A DNA stretch of 40,270 nucleotides from Planctomycetaceae bacterium (GCA_021371965.1 JAJFVE010000010.1:1-40270); one strand, 5' to 3'. Numbered from the stretch's first letter, positions 23,105-30,636 are shown. Numbers and translations are program-made. Notes: a model not told the origin generated them from the sequence alone.

Positions 23105-23132
23105 TTGACTGAGTTTCTCTTGCCGATACAAT
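23105..23132 (+). promoter_or_regulatory. Promoter of the third PEP-CTERM gene
   Basis: TTGACT (23105-23110) and TACAAT (23127-23132) are 16 nt apart, the same spacing as the two preceding PEP-CTERM promoters. The leader here differs: GGACATTGC (23137-23145) can pair with GCGATGTCC near 23176-23184, but the 80-nt element is absent. Confidence 0.6.
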
Positions 23133-23203
23133 CTTGGACATTGCTGGTCCGCTTTTGCCGAAATAGAAAGCAATCGCGATGTCCCCGCCAGAAAGGAAGG
23201 ACC

Positions 23204-24247
23204 ATGAAGACTCGCTACCTGTTGTTCAGCATCGTGTTGTTGGTTTCATTCAGCACCCCCGCTCTCGCGACGGTCATGTACGGCGCCTTGAGCAACTTTG
23301 ATGCAATCAATGACACGGGCGTTACCACGCACGGCTTTGAGATCGAACTCGAAGGTTGCGCCGCCTCAGACGTGTCTTATACCTTTGGTTCCCCGTATAA
23401 CCGCTACGGAGACCCGATTGTAATCTCTACCGGGACGGGCGTTATCGTTCGGTATGCAAGTTCGTATGACAACGTGACGCAGACTTGGTCTGCTGGCACT
23501 GACACCGGAACACTGCCCGATACGGGTGGACATTCACTTTTCAATGGCAGCTACCCCGGCTATCCCGGGACGGTGCCGGGTGACCATTTCGGCATCAGTC
23601 TTAATGTTAATCCAACTAACACGATCTACCGCTGGCTGGTCGATGGAGGCAATGGGACGCTCACACCTTTTGGCACGAACGTAAAGATTCCCGCTCCTGT
23701 CTTGACTCTCGTGCCGCCGGCAAATCCGGGACTGCCGCAGGTTGTTCAGGCGGTTCTGCCGGCGCCCGCGAATGAAAATGATCCCGATCATCCTCTTTTC
23801 GGCGAGGCGATTTGGGCAAAAGTGACGATCATCACCGTCCAGAACCCCGAACCTGTCCGGCTGGAGGATCTTGTTCTTGGTAATCCAGCCGTGCCCGAAA
23901 CCGAAACTGAGATCGAGTGGCAACTCCTGCAGGCGGGAAATGCGGGCTTCGATGCACGAGGCGACGATGTTATTGTCGGGGATGGCAACGAGTCCGTGAC
24001 GCGACGCTACGAGTTCTATAAATACCTGGGCGACCTGTCTGATCGTTCGCTCTATGACGAGTACGGGGAGGCACTGATCGAGGACCCTACAACTGAGGCA
24101 GCAAAGCTCCTCAACAACGGCATGGGGGTGGTAGGCGATTTTCTCGGAAGCCAGAATGTGGCTCTTAACATTCTTGTTCCCGAACCGGCCACTATGAGCC
24201 TGCTTGCCCTTGGCGGATTGGCGGCCCTGATTCGTCGCAGGAAGTGA
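23204..24247 (+). CDS. Secreted PEP-CTERM protein 3 (FDAINDTG / GFEIELEG type)
   Basis: A 347-aa protein with a signal peptide (LLFSIVLLVSFSTPALA) and the tail VPEPATMSLLALGGLAALIRRRK. The start ATG 23204 has AAAGGAAGG just upstream. The N-terminal domain reads YGALSNFDAINDTGVTTHGFEIELEG, a pattern I recognise from a widespread group of PEP-CTERM proteins of unknown function (NDTG, GFEIEL, followed by YGDP). The middle (EAIWAKVTIITV) and the region before the tail (RRYEFYKYLG, YDEYGEAL) match the same group. No enzymatic role is known to me. It ends with a perfect-stem hairpin. Confidence 0.9.
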   Translation: MKTRYLLFSIVLLVSFSTPALATVMYGALSNFDAINDTGVTTHGFEIELEGCAASDVSYTFGSPYNRYGDPIVISTGTGVIVRYASSYDNVTQTWSAGTDTGTLPDTGGHSLFNGSYPGYPGTVPGDHFGISLNVNPTNTIYRWLVDGGNGTLTPFGTNVKIPAPVLTLVPPANPGLPQVVQAVLPAPANENDPDHPLFGEAIWAKVTIITVQNPEPVRLEDLVLGNPAVPETETEIEWQLLQAGNAGFDARGDDVIVGDGNESVTRRYEFYKYLGDLSDRSLYDEYGEALIEDPTTEAAKLLNNGMGVVGDFLGSQNVALNILVPEPATMSLLALGGLAALIRRRK

Positions 24248-24262
24248 TGGCGAGTGCAGTCT

Positions 24263-24292
24263 CAACGGGCGGTCAGCAATGGCCGCCCGTTG
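24263..24292 (+). terminator. Terminator-like hairpin after PEP-CTERM gene 3
   Basis: CAACGGGCGG (24263-24272) and CCGCCCGTTG (24283-24292) form a perfect 10-bp stem. Sequence around it (GAGTGCAGTCTCAAC...) matches that after PEP-CTERM gene 1, so the two 3' ends are homologous. Confidence 0.65.
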
Positions 24293-24440
24293 TGTTGCGC
24301 GGTGCAAGGAAACGGGACTCCAAAGCCCAAGCCCCTGGGGTGGGGTAGGTGGCTGACACTGCCCGTTAAGACAATGGTGGGGCCTGCCCTCCATACACTG
24401 TTCGACGTGCCGCTGGAAGGACCGGACCTGCGCAAAGCAG

Positions 24441-24470
24441 CGGGCGGCCGCTTTTCAGGCCGACCGCCCG
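24441..24470 (-). terminator. Terminator-like hairpin after PEP-CTERM gene 4
   Basis: CGGGCGG (24441-24447) and CCGCCCG (24464-24470) enclose an inner GGCCG/GCC pairing. It lies about 28 nt after the stop of the leftward gene at 24498 and has the same core as the other PEP-CTERM 3' hairpins. Confidence 0.6.
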
Positions 24471-24497
24471 TGTTCATTACGAATCACTGCTTGCTGA

Positions 24498-25046
24498 CTA
24501 GCGCCTCTTGCGTAGCAGGGCGGCCAAGCCGCCCAGGGCCAGCAGGCTCATCGTCGCCGGCTCGGGGACGGTAATGATCGTGCCCTTGCTATCGACGAAG
24601 GCTTTGTTGCCATCCTTGATGAAATACTGCGCATCTCCGGCCACGGCAGCACTGGAAGACAGCACTCCTGTATAGGTGTGGCCAGCCAGAAGCGTGATCG
24701 TAGGGGTGGTGAAAATCACAGCCTCATAGCTCTGGGTGAATGATGCGGGGGTCAGTGTGGTACTCGCCAATGAGCGGCTGGTAAAATCACTGGAAAAGCC
24801 TCCCTCGACAAGGCAGAACGTAATATCAGCGACCGTGTTCTGGCCGTCCTTCATCACGAATAGGCCGCCCTGTACATCCACGTTCACGGGCACGGTGTAG
24901 GTCCAGTGCTGGGTGTTGCTGATATCGCACTGCACGTTCTTGCCAGTCTGATCCGTGCTGACAAATATCTCTGCCGCCATCGATACAGCCGGCACGGCGG
25001 CCACCAGAGCAAAAACTGCAACGATAGTGATAGACCGATACCTCAT
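24498..25046 (-). CDS. Secreted PEP-CTERM protein 4
   Basis: A 182-aa protein with a signal peptide (SITIVAVFALVAAVPAVSMAA) and the tail VPEPATMSLLALGGLAALLRKRR. The start at 25046 has AGAAGGAAT upstream; the longer frame to 25136 is not needed. The body (IFVSTDQTGKNVQCDISNTQ, HWTYTVPVNVDVQGGLFVMKDGQ, TPTITLLAGHTYTGVLSSS) is a compact beta domain, with a metal-free, enzyme-free look. Function unknown. It is convergent with PEP-CTERM gene 3. Confidence 0.88.
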   Translation of the reverse strand: MRYRSITIVAVFALVAAVPAVSMAAEIFVSTDQTGKNVQCDISNTQHWTYTVPVNVDVQGGLFVMKDGQNTVADITFCLVEGGFSSDFTSRSLASTTLTPASFTQSYEAVIFTTPTITLLAGHTYTGVLSSSAAVAGDAQYFIKDGNKAFVDSKGTIITVPEPATMSLLALGGLAALLRKRR

Positions 25047-25175
25047 ACTTATTCCTTCTCCCTTTGGGGGGTGGGGTACCTGGGTACCCTCTCCTGTTTT
25101 AAGGCCGGGGGGAACATTCGCCAACGCGGCGACCACTCCTTCGTGTGGCTGCTCCTTTGCCTCTCCTGGGCGGGG

Positions 25176-25204
25176 AATATATCGGGCTACAAATGATGAG
25201 TTAA
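25176..25204 (-). promoter_or_regulatory. Candidate promoter of PEP-CTERM gene 4
   Basis: On the minus strand TTAACT (25204-25199) and TATATT (25181-25176) are 17 nt apart. The leader would be about 120 nt and contains a small hairpin but not the 80-nt element. Between here and the repeat at 25419 I see no gene. Confidence 0.4.
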
Positions 25205-25418
25205 GTCAAAAAGTCCTAACACTGTGACTCCCGCCGCCAAGACAATGAGGCCGCCGGCGTCGTGGACATGGGCCCCAAACGGTCTTCGCGGGAAGGAAGG
25301 AAATGTGCGGCAGGGCAGAAAGTCTACTATGCGGGTCCGCGCATACCACTATTGGATGGGAGGCGGACGCGAAACCGCTGTGAAAAGTACAACAAAGTGC
25401 AAGGACGTGCAGCAGGGG

Positions 25419-25548
25419 TTAGGTCGGAGGTCGGAGGGCTTAGGGCGGAGGGGGTAGAGGGGGTAGGGTATAGGTCGGAGGTCGTAGGGCATAGGGGCAA
25501 AGAAACGCTAGCCCTATGACCTATGATCTATGACCTAAGACCTATGCC
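25419..25548. repeat. Heptad-phased repeat (AGGTCxx) with inverted arm
   Basis: The left part (25419-25497) is built of 7-nt units (AGGTCGG, AGGTCGG, AGGGCTT, AGGGCGG, AGGTCGT, AGGGCAT). The right part (25511-25548) is inverted (CCTATGA, CCTATGA and so on). The stop and last codons of the UroD-like gene (GIGLRS) are encoded by the right arm. The rest of the 25047-25527 gap holds only a promoter candidate. Confidence 0.85.
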
Positions 25549-26514
25549 GGTTGGGCTGGCGTAGATTTCGCGGCCGAAGGATTGGATCTCTTCGGTCATG
25601 GCGGTTATGAGGGCGGGGTCGTAGGGGACGGCGTGGCTGGGGGCGGCGAGGTATCCGCCGCCGGGGGCGAGGTCGGCGATCCGCTTGCGGACCTCGGCGC
25701 GGACCTGGTCGGGCGTCACGCCGGAGCGGCTCAGGACGAACTGGCTGTCGATGCCGCCGTGGAAGCTGATCTGCCGCCCGAAGCGGCGCTTCAGGGCGGC
25801 CAGGTCGTTGCAGGGCTGGCAGGGGTTCCACATGTCGGCCCCGATCTCGACCATGTCGGCGAAGACGGCCTCGATGTGCCCGCAGGAATGCTGGTCGATC
25901 AGAATGCCCAGGGCGTGGATGGCGTCGTAGATTCGCTTCTGGTGGGGTTTGATGACGGCCCGCCAGGCCGGCGGCGGAATGAACAGCCCGCGCTGCGTGC
26001 CCCAGTCGTCGCCGAACCAGAGCACGTCCAGGGCGGCGACCGAGTGAAACTTGCGGATCAGCTCGATCTTGTAATCGGCGATGGCCGCGAGCATGTTGGA
26101 CATCTCCCGCGGCCGCGTGAGATAGCACACCAGCGCCTCTTCCATCCCCAGCAGCAGATAGGACCGCTCGAAGAGGCCGAACTCGACGCAGCCCAGGGCC
26201 AAGAGTTCCTTTCGGTCGATGGCGGCCGCCGCGGATGCCACGCCAGTCCAGTCGATGGCGTGGATGTCGGGGATGGAGATGTGATCCTGCCAGTGGTCGA
26301 GCCCCTCCTTGAGCGGGAAGCCGTCGTGGGCGGGAAACGTCCCGCCGTGGGCATCGGGCTCAAGACTCCACCTGCAGCCGAAACTGTCGAGCCCAGCGTG
26401 GCCGGGGCGCTCGACGACCGGCGAGCCGATCCAATGAGCGGCCTCGTACCCGCAGGGGACCCATCGCGGTCCATTGCGCGTGATGGCACGATATAGGTTT
26501 TCCCTGGGGTTCAT
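25528..26514 (-). CDS. UroD-like (uroporphyrinogen decarboxylase-family) protein, probable methyltransferase
   Basis: A 328-aa TIM-barrel protein. It starts MNPRENLYRAITRNGPRWVP, as many corrinoid-linked UroD-like proteins do (NPRENxxRA), with GGAG 9 nt before the ATG at 26514. DVLWFGDDWGTQRGLFIPPPAW and IDQHSCGHIEAVFADMVEIG (the HSCG-type zinc or ligand site) and SFHGGID are typical of the MtaA/CmuA and related branch rather than haem UroD. Such proteins transfer methyl groups between corrinoid proteins and acceptors or substrates. The corrinoid protein at 17677-18300 is a possible partner. Its last six codons lie in a heptad repeat, so the natural C-terminus may have been altered. It sits among PEP-CTERM genes with no clear link. 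Confidence 0.8.
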   Translation of the reverse strand: MNPRENLYRAITRNGPRWVPCGYEAAHWIGSPVVERPGHAGLDSFGCRWSLEPDAHGGTFPAHDGFPLKEGLDHWQDHISIPDIHAIDWTGVASAAAAIDRKELLALGCVEFGLFERSYLLLGMEEALVCYLTRPREMSNMLAAIADYKIELIRKFHSVAALDVLWFGDDWGTQRGLFIPPPAWRAVIKPHQKRIYDAIHALGILIDQHSCGHIEAVFADMVEIGADMWNPCQPCNDLAALKRRFGRQISFHGGIDSQFVLSRSGVTPDQVRAEVRKRIADLAPGGGYLAAPSHAVPYDPALITAMTEEIQSFGREIYASPTGIGLRS

Positions 26515-26594
26515 CCGAGTTGCTCCAGGATGCCGCTGTGACGGATACTGTAGAGGAAGGGGGGCTCTCTCGCCAGTGGGATGGGGCGCGTGCT

Positions 26595-26619
26595 ACCCAC
26601 GGGCAAGATGCCCGTGCTG
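26595..26619. repeat. Single palindromic unit (CACGGGC type)
   Basis: CACGGGCAAGATGCCCGTG (26598-26616), preceded by GCTAC and followed by CTGC. It belongs to the same family as the arrays at 2737, 29157 and 30479. Confidence 0.8.
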
Positions 26620-26633
26620 CTTCTGCGCGAAGC

Positions 26634-26660
26634 AGCGGGCGGCTTTCAGGGCCGCCCGCT
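26634..26660 (-). terminator. Terminator-like hairpin after PEP-CTERM gene 5
   Basis: AGCGGGCGGC (26634-26643) and GCCGCCCGCT (26651-26660) form a perfect 10-bp stem with a 7-nt loop, 35 nt after the stop of the gene at 26695. It carries the shared CGGGCGG core. Confidence 0.6.
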
Positions 26661-26694
26661 GGGGGGGGAATCTCGCTGGTGAGCGTTGGATGGA

Positions 26695-27450
26695 TCAGGC
26701 GGCCATCCTGCGGCGCCGGGCCAGGGTGACCACGCCGCCCAGGACCAGCAGGCCGGCCGTGGCGGGCTCGGGGATGTTGTCGCTGTGGTTGCCGCCGGTG
26801 ATCAGACCATCGGGGGCGGTGCCCATGCCGAACACGGCCGAGTTCGCGATGTCGCTCTCGCTGAAGCCCGTCGCGCCGGAGAACGTGAAGGTCGCCGTGC
26901 CCTTGATCAGCAGCAGGCCGTTGAGGCTCTGCGTGGTCACCTCGCCGGCATAGATCGAGTAGTCGACGCCGCCGACGACATTGCCGGAGAAGTTGTTCCC
27001 GTCGAGGTCGCTGTTGCCGACCGTGCCGATGCCAAAGCCGTAGTAGGGCGCCAGGGCGGCGTTCATCGCCTTGAACTGCCACGTGGAGTCGTTGCTCTTG
27101 ACGGCCTTGAGGTTCGCATCGTCGCGCCACAGCCAGTCGGTGTAGCTTCTGCTGGTGTACCACACGTCGCCGGTGGCGCTGACATAGTTGAGGCTCGGTC
27201 GCAGGCCGGCGCTGTTGAGGATGTCGAAGTAGAAGCTGCTCAGCACGTCGTCGCGGCTGTTGCTGGCCACGGGCGAATTGTTCGACAGTTGCAGCGTCAG
27301 AATGTCGCCGGAAATGGAGACCTCTGCCGTGAAGGCGACCTCATCGCCGGTGGCGGAATAGCCCGAGGCCGTCAGCATGACGCTGGCGTCGGCGGAGGAA
27401 ACCATCAGACCCATCAAACCGCACATCACAAGGATAGCGACGTTCTTCAT
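26695..27450 (-). CDS. Secreted PEP-CTERM protein 5
   Basis: A 251-aa protein with a very strong ribosome site (CCAGGAGGC, 4 nt before the ATG at 27450), a signal peptide (VAILVMCGLMGLMVSSADAS) and the tail IPEPATAGLLVLGGVVTLARRRR. The body (VMLTASGYSATGDEVAFTAEVSISGDILTLQLSNNSPVASNSRDDVL) looks like the DUF of XDD-type PEP-CTERM proteins in which LSNTS or LSNNS and SxxDVLxxFYFD are conserved. Function unknown. The longer frame to 27549 is not supported. Confidence 0.88.
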   Translation of the reverse strand: MKNVAILVMCGLMGLMVSSADASVMLTASGYSATGDEVAFTAEVSISGDILTLQLSNNSPVASNSRDDVLSSFYFDILNSAGLRPSLNYVSATGDVWYTSRSYTDWLWRDDANLKAVKSNDSTWQFKAMNAALAPYYGFGIGTVGNSDLDGNNFSGNVVGGVDYSIYAGEVTTQSLNGLLLIKGTATFTFSGATGFSESDIANSAVFGMGTAPDGLITGGNHSDNIPEPATAGLLVLGGVVTLARRRRMAA

Positions 27451-27694
27451 ATTGCCTCCTGGGCAATCGGGCTCGAAATCCCTCCTCGCTGCCCGCGAGC
27501 CGTCGGGCGGCGACACTCCTGTTCTTCTCCGGTTGCGCCCTGCCGTCACGCCGGCGGCGGGGCGCTGTCCTCACTGTCTTCCGAACGAACCGTACGATTC
27601 AGAATTGCCAAGGCAAATCCTCCGCGCGAATTCGGCGGGAATATTGTGCCAAGTGTGGGTGGGGTGGGAGCCAGAGCCCATGACGGCGGCACAA

Positions 27695-27715
27695 CGGGCG
27701 GCCCCAGACCGCCCG
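27695..27715 (-). terminator. Terminator-like hairpin after PEP-CTERM gene 6
   Basis: CGGGCGG (27695-27701) and CCGCCCG (27709-27715) form a perfect 7-bp stem with a 7-nt loop, one nt after the stop codon of the gene at 27717. Its core is identical to those of the other four. Confidence 0.6.
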
Positions 27716-27716
27716 A

Positions 27717-28367
27717 TCAGGCGGGACTCTTGCGGCCGCGGACCAGAACGATAGCGCCGCCCAGGACCAGCAGTGCCAGCGTGGCTGGTTCAGGGACACT
27801 GCGAGCGTCGATCGTGATCGCGCCCACGGTGATGCCGCCTTCGATTTGAAAGATGACGGACCCGGTGTCGGGGTAGAGATGGAATGTGTATGTCGAGTTA
27901 TGCCATTGCGTGGAAATTCCAGACTCGCCCAATCGCTCGAATGTGACTTGTTGCAGTAGCGTGCCCTGGACGGCCGAGCCCGTCTCCCCCACATAGAGGT
28001 TTACGCCCGGCGCGTTGGCGGTCCATGCCACCTGCACCTGGAAGTCCATATACGCACTTTGCAGCGGGTCGGTTGGAATCGTCGCCAGGATGAGACTCGC
28101 CGGGGATCCGGCGCCGAGACCGCCCCCCGTTGCCTGCCTGCGATTTGTAAGGGCCAGCAGCTCAGGCTGGCCGTATGGATTGCAGCTCTCGACCAGTGAC
28201 ATCGAGGAGTTTTCGTAGCACTCCCACTGCAGCCATATCGAGCCGCTCTGGCCGCGCCACGCCGGCGATGAAACGTCGGCCGCCGCCGATACCGTCAGGG
28301 CTAGAGCAATAATCCCGATGATTGTCGGACGCACCGTGGATCGATCTGTCAGCGCATTGTCGTCCAT
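27717..28367 (-). CDS. Secreted PEP-CTERM protein 6
   Basis: A 216-aa protein. After a short polar stretch (MDDNALTDRSTVRP) a signal segment follows (TIIGIIALALTVSAAADVSS). The tail is VPEPATLALLVLGGAIVLVRGRK. The body (GSIWLQWECYENSSMSLVES, MDFQVQVAWTANAPGVNLYVGETG, TFHLYPDTGSVIFQIEGGI) is a beta domain of unknown function. I chose the ATG at 28367; a strong ribosome site is missing and a GTG at 28331 would give a shorter signal peptide. It is divergent from the HD gene. Confidence 0.8.
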   Translation of the reverse strand: MDDNALTDRSTVRPTIIGIIALALTVSAAADVSSPAWRGQSGSIWLQWECYENSSMSLVESCNPYGQPELLALTNRRQATGGGLGAGSPASLILATIPTDPLQSAYMDFQVQVAWTANAPGVNLYVGETGSAVQGTLLQQVTFERLGESGISTQWHNSTYTFHLYPDTGSVIFQIEGGITVGAITIDARSVPEPATLALLVLGGAIVLVRGRKSPA

Positions 28368-28589
28368 GGACGCACTCGAGTGTCCACTTCCGCGGAACAG
28401 ATATGGCGGAGGGTGGGCTATTCCTTTAGTGCCCCACATCCGCTTTCACATAACGGCACGATCCAGGTGCGACTTGAATAAGCGGCACATTATTTTTTGC
28501 CGGACCAGCAGGTGAAACGTAGTTCGTTGCACGACGGCGGCCTGGCCGGTAGCATGAACCTGTCTCAGGCGGCCCACACGGAGAACACC

Positions 28590-29156
28590 ATGACGCCCAC
28601 GCGTGACGAAGCGTTTGCCTTGCTGTGCGAGTTCAACAAAACCGATAAGGCGATCAAACACGCGCTGGCCGTCGAGGCGGTGATGGGCTTCCTGGCGGCC
28701 AAGAGGGGCGGCGACGCCGAGCAGTGGGGCCTCGCCGGGCTCATTCACGACCTGGACTTCGAGCAGTTTCCACAGGAGCACTGCACCAAGACGGCCGAGA
28801 TTCTCCGCCAGCGAGGCTGGCCCGAGGAGATGATTCGTGCGGCCGCCTCGCACGGGTGGGGCGCGTGCAGCGACGTCGAGCCGCTGACCGACATGGAGAA
28901 GACGCTCTATGCGGTGGATGAATTGACGGGCCTGGTTGCGGCCTCGGCGCTGGTGCGTCCCAGCAAGAGCATCATGGACCTCGAGGTCAAGTCGGTGAAG
29001 AAGAAGTGGAAGGAAAAGAGCTTCGCCGCCGGTGTGGATCGCAGCGTCATCGAGAAAGGCGCCGCGATGATGCGTGTGAGCGTGGATGAGTTGATGGGCG
29101 ATGTGATTGCAGCCATGCGCGGCGCGGCGGAGGCCCTGGGACTGGCGGGACAGTAG
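28590..29156 (+). CDS. HD-domain hydrolase
   Basis: A 188-aa member of the HD superfamily of metal-dependent phosphohydrolases. The ATG at 28590 has CGGAG 7 nt upstream. Residues about 12-110 form the HD domain: IKHALAVEAVM (first His), GLAGLIHDLDFE (the HD pair), RAAASHGWG (third His region) and YAVDELTGLVAA (final Asp). The small size and the KHALAVE / DELTGL pattern match a bacterial group of uncharacterised HD proteins whose substrates may be nucleotides. The C-terminal 60 residues are charged helices. The stop TAG at 29154-29156 is the first part of a palindrome array. Confidence 0.85.
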   Translation: MTPTRDEAFALLCEFNKTDKAIKHALAVEAVMGFLAAKRGGDAEQWGLAGLIHDLDFEQFPQEHCTKTAEILRQRGWPEEMIRAAASHGWGACSDVEPLTDMEKTLYAVDELTGLVAASALVRPSKSIMDLEVKSVKKKWKEKSFAAGVDRSVIEKGAAMMRVSVDELMGDVIAAMRGAAEALGLAGQ

Positions 29157-29276
29157 CATGGGCGTCTCGCCCATGAGTCGCATGGCCGTCCCGGCCATGC
29201 AGGGAAAGAAATACGAAGAGCACGGGCGAGATGCCCGTGCCACACAGAAAGAGCATGGGCGAGATGCCCGTGCCAC
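29154..29276. repeat. Array of four palindromic units
   Basis: CATGGGCGTCTCGCCCATG (29157-29175), CATGGCCGTCCCGGCCATG (29181-29199), CACGGGCGAGATGCCCGTG (29221-29239) and CATGGGCGAGATGCCCGTG (29254-29272, one arm G-T). The array starts in the HD gene's TAG stop. It ends next to the ribosome site of the SASA gene. Confidence 0.9.
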
Positions 29277-29291
29277 TTAGGAGCCAACACT

Positions 29292-30470
29292 GTGGCAAAG
29301 CGACCGAAGGACATTGACGTTTGGGTTCTGGCGGGGCAATCGAACATGCAGGGCTGCGGCTGGCTGGACGGCTGCGAGCAGCCCGACGAGCGCGTGTGGA
29401 ACTTCACCAGCGCGGGCAAGTGGGAGATTGCTGAAGAGCCGCTGCACCGCTTCTGGGAAAGCTTCACGCCGGTGCACTATGAGATGATCCGCCCGTGGGT
29501 GGCCCCGCACCAGAAGAAGATGACCAACAAGCAGCTCGCCGAGGAAGAAGACCGCAATCGCAAGACTGGCTCGGGGCTGGGCATCGCCTTCGGCAAGGCG
29601 ATGGCCGATGCGCTGGGCCGGCCCATCGGGCTGATCGCCTGTGCCCACGGCGGCACGAGCCTGGACCAATGGAGCCCCGCCCTCAAGACCAAGGGCGGCC
29701 ACAGCCTCTACGGCGCGATGCTGCAGCGCATCGCCAAGGCCGGCGGAAACCTGCGAGGCATTTTGTGGTACCAGGGCTGCTCGGATGCGACCTCGGCCGA
29801 CCAGGCTAGCACATATGCCGCGCGCTTTGACGCGTGGATCGCGGCGGTGCGGAAAGACTTGAAGATGCCCGGCCTGCCGGTCGTGGCGGTGCAGATTGGG
29901 CGCGTGCTGGAGAGCCCTGGCCGCGAGGGCAACTGGCACTGCTGGGACCTGGTTCGCGAGGCGCTGGCAACGCTGCCGCAGCGCGTGGCGCATACGGCTG
30001 TCACAACGTCGGTCGATCTCTCGATGGCCGACATCATTCACATCGACACGCCGGGACTGATCCGCCTGGGGCGGCGCATGGCGCGGCTGGCGCTGAAGCA
30101 GACGGACCAGCCGGCGATCGCCGGCGGGCCGACGGTCAAGCGGATCGAGAAGGTTGTTACGGCCGTGGGCGGCAGCAATGCCCTGCGTATTTCCTTCAAC
30201 GGCGTCAGCGGCGGCTGGAGCGTCAAGCGGAACATTCCGGGGTTTGTGATTCGGTTCCCGCGGCCGGAGCTTCGCAATCCAGTGATCGTGGTTGAAGCGG
30301 CGGCGCAGGACGATGGTAGCATCACGTTGCTGCTCAACCGCGAGCCTGAGAGCGACGTGCAGGTGGCGTATGGACTGGGCATTCAGCCGGTCTGCACGCT
30401 GACCGACGGCGCCGACATGCCGCTGTGCTCGTTCCTGCCCAAGAGCGCCGCCAAACCGCGCAAGAAATAG
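29292..30470 (+). CDS. SASA-family carbohydrate acetylesterase
   Basis: A 392-aa protein like sialate O-acetylesterases and CE6 acetyl xylan esterases. The start is GTG at 29292 with TTAGGAG 8 nt upstream. VWVLAGQSNMQG carries the nucleophile Ser and WYQGCSDATSA the partner loop (more often WYQGESNA). DIIHIDTPGLIRLGRRMA supplies the Asp/His pair. Residues about 290-390 form an added beta domain. There is no signal peptide, so it would act on imported, acetylated sugars. Together with sulfatase, SGNH esterase and GH105 this suggests use of decorated polysaccharides, although the genes are not linked in one locus. Confidence 0.85.
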   Translation: MAKRPKDIDVWVLAGQSNMQGCGWLDGCEQPDERVWNFTSAGKWEIAEEPLHRFWESFTPVHYEMIRPWVAPHQKKMTNKQLAEEEDRNRKTGSGLGIAFGKAMADALGRPIGLIACAHGGTSLDQWSPALKTKGGHSLYGAMLQRIAKAGGNLRGILWYQGCSDATSADQASTYAARFDAWIAAVRKDLKMPGLPVVAVQIGRVLESPGREGNWHCWDLVREALATLPQRVAHTAVTTSVDLSMADIIHIDTPGLIRLGRRMARLALKQTDQPAIAGGPTVKRIEKVVTAVGGSNALRISFNGVSGGWSVKRNIPGFVIRFPRPELRNPVIVVEAAAQDDGSITLLLNREPESDVQVAYGLGIQPVCTLTDGADMPLCSFLPKSAAKPRKK

Positions 30471-30478
30471 CTTTGTGG

Positions 30479-30579
30479 CATGGGCGTCTCGCCCATGCAC
30501 CGGCGGGCGTCCCGCCCGCCGGAAGAGCACGGGCGAGCCGCCCGAGCCACACCGAAAGAGCATGGGCGAGAAGCCCATG
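30479..30579. repeat. Array of four palindromic units
   Basis: CATGGGCGTCTCGCCCATG (30479-30497), a longer GC variant from 30500 to 30522 (CCGGCGGGC/GCCCGCCGG arms), a degraded unit (30528-30546) and CATGGGCGAGAAGCCCATG (30561-30579). It lies after the SASA gene, and the next gene starts at 30753. Confidence 0.88.
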
Positions 30580-30607
30580 CCACACAACAGGGATTTTGCG
30601 CAGAGTG

Positions 30608-30636
30608 TTGTAGGCGGCGTATATCTGTTTTACAAT
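30608..30636 (+). promoter_or_regulatory. Candidate promoter of the pdaD operon
   Basis: TTGTAG (30608-30613) and TACAAT (30631-30636) are 17 nt apart; the -10 is good, the -35 weak. The leader of about 110 nt ends with GAAGGGAG and CCTCCT stretches before the ATG. Confidence 0.4.

Noticed and set aside
23009..23204. Third copy of the 80-nt leader element before PEP-CTERM gene 3
   Set aside because: The conserved strands (GACCCAGGAG, GAGCAGAGACGGAGGC) are absent; only a different hairpin is present.
25047..25175. Leader element before PEP-CTERM gene 4
   Set aside because: A short CCCAGGAGA match exists, but the pairing partners and the rest of the element are missing.
25224..25519. Short frames in the gap before the UroD-like gene
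   Set aside because: They read through the heptad repeat and low-complexity sequence; no ribosome site or motif.
20862..28367. Exosortase or sorting operon among the PEP-CTERM genes
   Set aside because: No multi-membrane exosortase-like protein is encoded anywhere in the window.
29047..29298. Small frames with repeated HGRDAHAT-like peptides around the palindrome arrays
   Set aside because: They are translations of the palindromes, not genes; similar false frames arise at 30334-30756.
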